Source: an uncultured Pseudomonadota bacterium
GTDB lineage: Bacteria > Pseudomonadota > Alphaproteobacteria > RF32 > CAG-239
Assembly (NCBI GenBank): GCA_902767055.1
Contig: CACXFX010000139.1
Span: forward strand, 1-6,892
Direction of reading: 5' to 3'
DNA: 6,892 nucleotides
Made by a program: the position numbers and the translations under genes. Shown piece by piece: positions 1 through 5,630 of this stretch. Position 1 is the stretch's first letter, and each line of letters begins with the position of its first letter. A model generated the notes under the pieces. The model saw only the letters and a program-made list of their open reading frames with translations, searched no databases and had not been told where the DNA came from.

Positions 1-2
1 GC

Positions 3-1661
3 AAAAAAGTTACCCCGACCGAAAAATATAACAGAAAAGGCTGGATGACGACAGCTTTGAGTGCGGCTGTGTTTGTTCCGTTGACGGCTGCGGCTATTGC
101 AAGCGGCGGTGTCTTACCTGTTTTGGGAACGGCTGTTTTGATGCCTGTGATTAAAGCCGGTATTTCCGTTTTGGTTCAAGGCAATGAAACCGGACATGCT
201 TATGCGGCATACCGCAAAAACAAAGATGATGAAAACCTTAAAAAAGCCTTTAAGGCAGAAAGAACAGGCTTGGTATTTGGCTTACTTGCAGCTGCCGCCG
301 GTCAAGGATTGGCTCATTCCGGTATCGGTGAAAAAATAGGCGAGGTAGCACATGATGTTGTCGAAAAAGTCAAAGGTGTCTTTCACTCTGGAGATGTTGC
401 TGTTGTTCCTTCAGTAACGACAATCACTGACGGAACATCACACGGTAGCGGTAATGGCTTTAAGCCTTATGGCGAATATCCTTGGATGAAGTCACAAGAT
501 TTACCCAACAACGGCAGCGATTGTATTTTGATTATCAAAGGCGATGAAGACATTAATGGTTCGCTCTCAAATGGCGGTCATGCTGGGTCAGCATCCATCA
601 ACGAAGTCTACATCGACGATAACAGCTTGGCTCCTTCTACATATTCCCCTGATTTAGGAACATCAAAAGGGCATTGGGCCTGGGTTGATCATTTTGTCGG
701 CAAAGAGCGTTTGCAAAGACAATGGCTCAATTTAAGCAAAAACAACGTGATGGATCATTTCGGTGGCAGGAGCAAAGCTGAAACAATTTATGATATCAAC
801 AAACTTTGGTCATTCGGCCGTAAATCGTTCAGCGTTTTCGGTGATAAGGAAGGCTTATATTACATTAACAACCTTAAAGAAAAAGTACGTATTGATGATC
901 CTGAATTAATCACAAAGTTTAGAAGTATGCTTGCTTCGGGTGTTCGCCCGACGATTGATTCACCTTATGGTGCTGATTTCTTGAGAAGTCATTTTGAAGC
1001 TTTAAATCTTCAAGGTATTGATGCCGATAAAATGGATCAGTTGGTTTCGGATACTTTTAAATTGACTTATGAAGATCAATCTGTCATCAGAGAGCATATT
1101 AAAGAACTTTTGCCTGATGCCGACAAATCGACTTTAAACAAAATGACGGCGATTGTTGTTGAAAACAGACGTTTTTATGAAAACGGCAAAGAGCTTGAAG
1201 CTGCAAGAATGCTTTTGGATTGCGGTCCGGAAGGCAAAACATATGACTACGACGGCATCAATAAGTTACTTGACCGTACACAAGAAATTTTGAAAACCGG
1301 TGACAGACCTGCACAGTTGGAAACTCTTAAGACAGATTGCCCGACTGATGATGATACGGTCATTCACGGTATCAGAAAGGTCATAAAAACTGAAAATAAG
1401 GTTGTTCAAACACCGGTTGACCCCATTGACGCGCGAACAATTCCGGCTGAAGTCAAATCAGCTCCGAAATTACGTGCTATTGTTCCTCCAAAATCTCAGG
1501 CTCAATTGCCGAACCAAGAGGTCACAATCGGCGAAGTTCATCGTATGACAGGTGATTCCAGAGCTGCCATCAACGGTACGGGTGCAACTGTTTCAGAGGA
1601 TGCAACCCAAACAACAAGTGGTCAAAACCACCTCAAAAGTAACGGATATGTGTATGAATAA
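3..1661 (+). CDS. Unrecognised protein with hydrophobic N-terminal segments (probably 5'-truncated by the window edge)
   Basis: I do not recognise this protein and assign no function. The frame is open to the left edge. The first ATG is at 45, preceded only by a weak purine run (GAAAAGG at 34-40), and the codons before it encode a basic stretch (KYNRKGW) that looks like the flank of a membrane segment, so the true start is probably upstream; 14 open codons are weak proof. Numbering from that ATG (538 residues): 4-45 are Ala/Gly/Val-rich and hydrophobic, 51-73 charged, 74-92 hydrophobic again (GLVFGLLAAAAGQGLA), and 95-112 amphipathic. Residues 113-215 are Gly/Ser/Asp-rich and probably beta or loop, 217-425 mostly helical and charged, and 430-538 rich in Pro, Thr, Gln and Lys, probably disordered. 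There are only three cysteines (160, 393, 432). It could be a membrane-anchored or exported protein; that is inference from hydropathy. A strong terminator follows 26 bp after the stop, so it ends its transcript. Confidence 0.75.
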   Translation, partial: KKVTPTEKYNRKGWMTTALSAAVFVPLTAAAIASGGVLPVLGTAVLMPVIKAGISVLVQGNETGHAYAAYRKNKDDENLKKAFKAERTGLVFGLLAAAAGQGLAHSGIGEKIGEVAHDVVEKVKGVFHSGDVAVVPSVTTITDGTSHGSGNGFKPYGEYPWMKSQDLPNNGSDCILIIKGDEDINGSLSNGGHAGSASINEVYIDDNSLAPSTYSPDLGTSKGHWAWVDHFVGKERLQRQWLNLSKNNVMDHFGGRSKAETIYDINKLWSFGRKSFSVFGDKEGLYYINNLKEKVRIDDPELITKFRSMLASGVRPTIDSPYGADFLRSHFEALNLQGIDADKMDQLVSDTFKLTYEDQSVIREHIKELLPDADKSTLNKMTAIVVENRRFYENGKELEAARMLLDCGPEGKTYDYDGINKLLDRTQEILKTGDRPAQLETLKTDCPTDDDTVIHGIRKVIKTENKVVQTPVDPIDARTIPAEVKSAPKLRAIVPPKSQAQLPNQEVTIGEVHRMTGDSRAAINGTGATVSEDATQTTSGQNHLKSNGYVYE

Positions 1662-1687
1662 TCACTTATAATATCCTAAAAAAGCCA

Positions 1688-1713
1688 AAAAGCCTCTCAT
1701 TTGAGAGGCTTTT
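1688..1713. terminator. Bidirectional intrinsic terminator between convergent genes
   Basis: A perfect 11-bp stem (AAAAGCCTCTC at 1688-1698 pairing with GAGAGGCTTTT at 1703-1713) closes a 4-nt ATTT loop. On the + strand it runs into a T-rich tract (TTTTGTTTT, 1710-1718). On the - strand it is followed by TTTTT, then GGC, then TTTTTT (complement of 1678-1691). It sits between the stop of the left-hand + gene (1661) and the stop of the YgiW-like - gene (1732), so it can end both transcripts. Confidence 0.9.
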
Positions 1714-1731
1714 GTTTTCATATCCTCTTTT

Positions 1732-2112
1732 TTAATTTTTAGGATTGAGCATCACTTCATCAACTTCGACGACTGTCATATTGCCGTCTTTGTCGACTTC
1801 GCCGACAATCGTGACAACATCGGTCGGTGCAACATCCTGCCCGTTCCACGCATAGCCTTCGATTTCGACCATCATTTCGCCCGTGTTGTCATTAAACATA
1901 TATTTGTCTTTTTTCACACGCTTTGAAATGTTGCCTTGCAAAACAACCATAGTATCTTCAGGCATATTTTGCACCCCCTGAACGGTCGAAACCGGCATTT
2001 GTGAAATATCCTGTTTTAAGCCGCCTTTATGTTTCATATGGTCACCCGCAAAACTTGTCGCAGATAAAATCATTGCTGAAACAAGGGCAACCGCCGTTAA
2101 AGTTTTTTTCAA
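1732..2112 (-). CDS. YgiW/YdeI-family exported OB-fold (BOF) stress-tolerance protein
   Basis: A small periplasmic protein of the bacterial OB-fold family (BOF, formerly DUF388), whose enterobacterial members YgiW and YdeI are linked to tolerance of oxidative, metal and antimicrobial-peptide stress; ligands are poorly defined. Its 126 residues match the usual size (E. coli YgiW about 130). Residues 1-22 form a signal peptide: MKK, a hydrophobic core, and cleavage predicted after SFA (22/23). A His/Lys-rich linker (HMKHKGG) follows. The OB domain (about 42-122) shows family signatures: DTMVVLQGNI, YMFNDNTGEMMVEI, WNGQDVAPTD and VTIVGEVDKDG. The start is TTG (2110-2112), supported by AAGGAG seven bases upstream and by the signal peptide beginning exactly there; no ATG fits. 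It is transcribed alone, away from the HdeD-like gene and toward a shared terminator. The family call is firm. Which paralogue it corresponds to, and its role here, are not decidable from sequence. Confidence 0.93.
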   Translation of the reverse strand: MKKTLTAVALVSAMILSATSFAGDHMKHKGGLKQDISQMPVSTVQGVQNMPEDTMVVLQGNISKRVKKDKYMFNDNTGEMMVEIEGYAWNGQDVAPTDVVTIVGEVDKDGNMTVVEVDEVMLNPKN

Positions 2113-2119
2113 TGTATTT

Positions 2120-2125
2120 CTCCTT
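2120..2125 (-). promoter_or_regulatory. Ribosome binding site fixing a TTG start (YgiW-like gene)
   Basis: AAGGAG on the - strand lies 7 nt before the TTG at 2112-2110. This strong Shine-Dalgarno match is what identifies TTG as the initiation codon. Confidence 0.85.
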
Positions 2126-2150
2126 ATATTTAAATTAAATTTCCATCTTT

Positions 2151-2178
2151 AATATATCTATTCCTGCCCTACATTCAA
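2151..2178 (-). promoter_or_regulatory. Putative sigma70-type promoter of the YgiW-like gene
   Basis: On the - strand, TTGAAT (2178-2173, 4/6 to TTGACA) and TATATT (2156-2151, 5/6 to TATAAT) are separated by 16 bp. This predicts a transcript start near 2144 and a leader of about 30 nt carrying the AAGGAG site. It was read by eye; AT-rich DNA gives chance matches, so it is plausible rather than proven. I see no comparably good promoter for the rightward HdeD-like gene in the rest of the 2113-2259 gap. Confidence 0.55.
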
Positions 2179-2247
2179 ATAAAACTTTCGTTGCTCATTT
2201 AAAACTTTTTATGCAGTGATTATATCATTTCGTTGTTACAACTTATC

Positions 2248-2253
2248 AGGAGA
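2248..2253 (+). promoter_or_regulatory. Ribosome binding site fixing the HdeD-like start at 2260
   Basis: AGGAGA is followed by a 6-nt spacer (AAATTT) and then ATG at 2260. The frame also contains an earlier TTG at 2233, but that would place this Shine-Dalgarno site inside the coding region and has no ribosome site of its own, so 2260 is preferred. Confidence 0.85.
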
Positions 2254-2259
2254 AAATTT

Positions 2260-2823
2260 ATGGTTGAACTCTCTATCAAAAAAGAAAAACCGATGCGCTT
2301 TAAGTGTTGCGCCGGTTTTTGGCATGCTCTGGCCGGAGCTTTAATGGTTTTGGTCGGTATATTTTTATGGTTTAATCCGGCCATCAGCATCTTGGCCCTT
2401 GCGCTTTATCTGGGCGCGGCACTGATTGTAATCGGCGCCGGATACATCACTTCATCGCTCGAGGCTGACAACGGCTGGTGGACATTTGTCGGTGTTTTGG
2501 ATATTCTGGTCGGCATTATTTTGGTGACCAACATGGGTATCACGGCAGCAACTTTACCGATTATTTTCGGCATCTGGTGTTTGGCTGTCGGTGCGGCCCA
2601 ACTTGTGACATCGTATAAATTCGGCCGCCAGGATTTGCCTTGGGGTTGGAGCATGGCACTCGGCGTTCTGGGCGTTGTGTTCGGCTTTATCATTTTAGAG
2701 CACCCCTTGATTGGCACGATTGCAATCAGCACATTGATGGGACTTTACCTCATCGCTTACGGACTTTTTGAAATTGGCGAATATATGTATTTCAAAAAAC
2801 TCGAAGATAATATAAAGGCTTAA
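2260..2823 (+). CDS. HdeD-family (DUF308) six-helix inner-membrane protein
   Basis: An integral inner-membrane protein of the HdeD/DUF308 family; E. coli HdeD contributes to acid resistance at high cell density, but no biochemical activity is established for the family. At 187 residues it matches the usual length (about 190). After a short basic cytoplasmic N-terminus (residues 1-19, with CC at 16-17), six hydrophobic helices are arranged as three similar hairpins: about 20-66, 73-120 and 128-178. Each starts with aromatic residues (FW, WW, WGW) and has a Gly-rich first helix with GxxxxxxG-like spacing, a break containing P, N or H (FNP, TNM, EHP), then a second Gly-containing helix. This internal three-fold repeat is typical of DUF308. 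The C-terminus (FKKLEDNIKA) is polar. The gene stands alone, divergent from the YgiW-like gene and converging on alaS with a hairpin between them. The family call is firm; the acid-stress role is carried over from E. coli. Confidence 0.92.
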   Translation: MVELSIKKEKPMRFKCCAGFWHALAGALMVLVGIFLWFNPAISILALALYLGAALIVIGAGYITSSLEADNGWWTFVGVLDILVGIILVTNMGITAATLPIIFGIWCLAVGAAQLVTSYKFGRQDLPWGWSMALGVLGVVFGFIILEHPLIGTIAISTLMGLYLIAYGLFEIGEYMYFKKLEDNIKA

Positions 2824-2852
2824 AAGACGAATCCTCGCCCGCGGTTATTTAT

Positions 2853-2889
2853 ACAATTAACCCTCGCTTAAAATGCGAGGGTTAATTGT
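2853..2889. terminator. Perfect 15-bp hairpin terminator between the HdeD-like gene and alaS
   Basis: The arms 2853-2867 and 2875-2889 are perfect reverse complements over 15 bp, with a CCCTCGC/GCGAGGG core and a 7-nt loop (TTAAAAT). On the + strand a T6 run follows at 2893-2898, giving a good intrinsic terminator for the HdeD-like gene; that run overlaps the TAA of alaS on the other strand. On the - strand the stem begins 7 nt after the alaS stop, but the bases after it (ATAAATAACCG) are not a clean U-tract, so leftward termination is probably weaker. Confidence 0.85.
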
Positions 2890-2896
2890 CAGTTTT

Positions 2897-5527
2897 TTAT
2901 ATCATCTGCTTGATTTTTTCGATTGCCTCATTTAATTTTGAAGCGTCCGAGCCTCCGGCTTGAGCCATATCGGCCCTGCCGCCACCACCCGTTCCGCCGA
3001 CAATAAACGCCGCCGCTTTGACTAAATCAACGGCATTATATTTTTCAACCAAATCAGCAGTGACACCGACCACAATCGATGCTTTTTTATCTTTATCAGA
3101 TCCCAAAATAATCACACCCGATTTTATTTTTTGCTTCATCTCATCAACAAAAGATTTAAGCTCTTTTGGGTGTGCATCGGGCAAAACTTTACCGACAAAA
3201 TTAACACCGTTAATCACTTTGATATCGTCTGAAGCGGCCGCACCACCCGAAAGCATTGATTTTTTGAGCTCTAAAATTGTTTGCTCCAGCTTTTTCTTTT
3301 CATCAAGGAGGTTGTTGATACGTGCTTCCAAATCATTGATATTGGTTTTGAGCATATTTGAAACATGATGAAGTTTGTCCTCCAAACGATGCTCAAAATC
3401 TTCGGCCGCCGCACCCGTGACGCACTCTAAACGGCGAACGCCGGCACCGACCGCAGATTCGGATAAAATATGAAAATAACCGATATCGCCCGTGTCACAA
3501 ACGTGCGTACCGCCGCAAAGCTCCTGGCTATAGACAAGACCGCCCTTTTCCATCTTAACCACACGAACTTCATCGCCGTACTTTTCACCGAAAAGCGCCA
3601 TAGCGCCTGTTGTAAAAGCATCTTCTTTATTCATCAACACGGTATTGACATGATAGTTTTGACGAATTGAGGCATTGACCATATCTTCGACTTTGCGAAT
3701 TTCATCGGATGTCATTTGTTTGGGATGCGAAATATCAAAACGCATCCGATCCGGTGCCACAAGCGAGCCTTTTTGCGCCACGTGTTCACCCAAAATCGTA
3801 CGTAAAGCCTTATGCACCAGGTGCGTAACCGAGTGGTTGGCACAAATCTTTTGACGGCGCACGCCATCAACTTCAAACGAGGCAATATCACCTGTTTTGA
3901 CACTGCCTTTGATGATTTTGCAGACATGAACAAAAACATCATCGAGTTTTCGCTTGGCATCTGTCACTTCTATCTCAAAATCTTTGCCGACAATGCGCCC
4001 CGTATCACCGACCTGACCACCGCATTCACCGTAAAAAGGCGTTTGGTTTGCAATCAGATAAAACTCGCCGTCATCAACCTTTTGAACCTCAGCGCCATCT
4101 TTAACAAGCGCCTTGACGATACAATCGGCTTTTAAGGTTTGATAACCCAAAAAGTCCGTCGCCCCCGATTTTTCTTTCAAATCAAACCAAACTTTTTCGG
4201 TACCTTCATCACCGGAACCGGCCCAATTCTCACGCGCTTTTTGCTTTTGAGCTTCCATCGCCTTGTTAAACCCGTCGATATCGACTTTGATATTTTTGAG
4301 TTTTAACGCATCTTCGGTCAAATCAAGCGGAAAGCCGTAGGTATCATAAAGCTTAAATGCCGTTTGTCCCGAAAAAACACCGTTTGCACCCATGTTTTCA
4401 GCCTCGGCTTCCAAAAGCCTCATTCCTGTTGAAAGTGTTTTGCCAAAACGAATTTCCTCGGCCTTGATTGTTTCTCTGATTAAAGCTTCATAACGATTAA
4501 GCTCAGGATAAGCCTCGGCCATTTCGCGCTGCAATGACGGTAAAAGCTTATATAACAGAGGCTCATGAACGCCCAGCATATAAATATGACGCATAGCCCT
4601 CCTCATAATGCGGCGCAAAACATAGCCTCTGCCCTCATTTGACGGCAAAACACCGTCGGCAATTAAAAACGCGGTTGAGCGCAAATGGTCCGTAATCACA
4701 TTATAAGACGAGGTCAAATTCGGATTTTGAGGATCCGTCCCTGCCAATTTACACAAATCGGAAATTAAATTTTTGAACAAATCAATATCATAATTTGAAT
4801 GCACACCCTGCAAAATCGCCGTAATACGCTCTAAGCCCATACCGGTATCAATACAGCGCTTTTTCAAATTAACACGCTGGCCTGTGGGCAAATCTTCAAA
4901 TTCATCAAAAACCAAATTCCAAATTTCAATCCAACGGTCGCCGTCTTCATCTTTTGTCCCCGGAAGATCACCGAATACATCCGGTCCGTGATCATAAAAA
5001 ATCTCGGAACAATAACCGCAAGGCCCCGTATCCCCCATCTGCCAAAAATTGTCTTTGGTCGCAATTTTAATAATCCGATCATCGGGCAAACCTGAAATTT
5101 TACGCCATAAATCATAAGCAACATCGTCGGTATGAAACACCGTCACGGCAAGTTTGTCTTTTGAAATGCCAAATTCTTGGGTCACAACTTCCCAAGCATA
5201 TTTAATCGCTTCTTCTTTGAAATAATCACCGAACGAAAAATTACCGAGCATTTCAAAAAACGTATGGTGACGCACATCATAACCGACACTGTCAAGATCG
5301 TTATGTTTACCGCCGGCACGCACGGATTTTTGTGCGGTCGTTGCACGAGTATAAGGACGCGTTTCAACACCTGTAAAAATATTCTTAAACTGCACCATCC
5401 CCGAGTTTGTAAACATCAAAGTCGGGTCATTGTCCGGCACCAAAGATGAGGACGGCACAATGGTATGTCCGTTTTTTTCAAAATAATCCAAAAATGTTTT
5501 TCTGATCTGCTTTAAGGTTGCTGTCAT
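2897..5527 (-). CDS. alaS: Alanyl-tRNA synthetase (AlaRS), complete
   Basis: A cytoplasmic class II synthetase that charges tRNA-Ala with alanine using ATP and hydrolyses mischarged Ser- and Gly-tRNA. It has 876 residues, the same as E. coli AlaRS as I recall it. Residues 1-245 or so are the aminoacylation core: FTNSGMVQFK (39-48), a motif 2 region with RAGGKHNDLDSVGYDVRHHTF (70-90) and FEMLGNFSFG, and motif 3 DTGMGLER from D227. The helical tRNA-recognition region follows. The editing domain carries HxxxH (H565, H569 in NHSVTHLVH) and CxxxH (C671, H675 in ELCGGTHV), together the zinc site. A coiled-coil segment near 725-755 leads to the C-Ala domain with a Gly-rich GGTGGGGRADMAQAGG from 844. 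I chose ATG 5527 over the in-frame TTG at 5539 because GGGA lies 6 nt upstream of it and family members begin there. Odd points: CGYCSE at 170-175 and the stretch after NLVF (204-226) depart from the usual family text. Confidence 0.98.
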   Translation of the reverse strand: MTATLKQIRKTFLDYFEKNGHTIVPSSSLVPDNDPTLMFTNSGMVQFKNIFTGVETRPYTRATTAQKSVRAGGKHNDLDSVGYDVRHHTFFEMLGNFSFGDYFKEEAIKYAWEVVTQEFGISKDKLAVTVFHTDDVAYDLWRKISGLPDDRIIKIATKDNFWQMGDTGPCGYCSEIFYDHGPDVFGDLPGTKDEDGDRWIEIWNLVFDEFEDLPTGQRVNLKKRCIDTGMGLERITAILQGVHSNYDIDLFKNLISDLCKLAGTDPQNPNLTSSYNVITDHLRSTAFLIADGVLPSNEGRGYVLRRIMRRAMRHIYMLGVHEPLLYKLLPSLQREMAEAYPELNRYEALIRETIKAEEIRFGKTLSTGMRLLEAEAENMGANGVFSGQTAFKLYDTYGFPLDLTEDALKLKNIKVDIDGFNKAMEAQKQKARENWAGSGDEGTEKVWFDLKEKSGATDFLGYQTLKADCIVKALVKDGAEVQKVDDGEFYLIANQTPFYGECGGQVGDTGRIVGKDFEIEVTDAKRKLDDVFVHVCKIIKGSVKTGDIASFEVDGVRRQKICANHSVTHLVHKALRTILGEHVAQKGSLVAPDRMRFDISHPKQMTSDEIRKVEDMVNASIRQNYHVNTVLMNKEDAFTTGAMALFGEKYGDEVRVVKMEKGGLVYSQELCGGTHVCDTGDIGYFHILSESAVGAGVRRLECVTGAAAEDFEHRLEDKLHHVSNMLKTNINDLEARINNLLDEKKKLEQTILELKKSMLSGGAAASDDIKVINGVNFVGKVLPDAHPKELKSFVDEMKQKIKSGVIILGSDKDKKASIVVGVTADLVEKYNAVDLVKAAAFIVGGTGGGGRADMAQAGGSDASKLNEAIEKIKQMI

Positions 5528-5557
5528 TGTTTTTCCCAAAAAAGTTTATTTTTGCCT

Positions 5558-5586
5558 AAAATAAAGCAAACAAACGCATAAGTCAA
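5558..5586 (-). promoter_or_regulatory. alaS: Putative sigma70-type promoter of alaS
   Basis: On the - strand, TTGACT (5586-5581, 5/6 to TTGACA) and TATTTT (5563-5558, 4/6 to TATAAT) are separated by exactly 17 bp. The predicted transcript would start near 5550, leaving a leader of about 23 nt that includes GGGA. It lies in the 103-bp gap after the OpgB-like stop. No strong terminator is visible in that gap, only a 6-bp CAAAGA/TCTTTG inverted repeat with a large AT-rich loop near 5584-5610, so read-through from upstream could add to alaS expression. Confidence 0.6.
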
Positions 5587-5630
5587 AGAAAATTTTTATT
5601 TTTATCTTTGTAAAGTTGAGGCGGGTTATA

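Noticed and set aside
45..47. ATG at 45 as the definite start of the left-hand gene
   Set aside because: The frame is open to the window edge, no good Shine-Dalgarno site precedes the ATG, and the upstream codons give a basic stretch flanking a hydrophobic segment. The start may be outside the window.
2191..2226. Possible rightward promoter for the HdeD-like gene (TTGCTC at 2191 with TATATC at 2221)
   Set aside because: The spacer would be 24 bp, too long, and no better -35/-10 pair was found; I leave the promoter unassigned.
2233..2259. TTG at 2233 as the start of the HdeD-like gene (nine extra residues)
   Set aside because: A strong AGGAGA site lies inside this stretch and correctly spaced for ATG 2260; the TTG has no ribosome site.
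2406..2732. 108-codon open frame on the - strand inside the HdeD-like gene
   Set aside because: It is fully antisense to a clear membrane-protein gene, is low in recognisable features and has no ribosome site; it is a shadow frame.
3018..4135. Several + strand and alternate-frame ORFs of 60-120 codons inside alaS
   Set aside because: All overlap conserved AlaRS domains in other frames and encode no recognisable product; they reflect alaS codon bias.
5528..5539. TTG at 5539 as the alaS start (four extra residues)
   Set aside because: ATG 5527 follows GGGA and gives the family-typical N-terminus and an 876-residue length.
5584..5610. CAAAGA/TCTTTG inverted repeat as a terminator of the OpgB-like gene
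   Set aside because: It has only six paired bases around a 15-nt AT-rich loop and overlaps the putative alaS -35 region; too weak to call.
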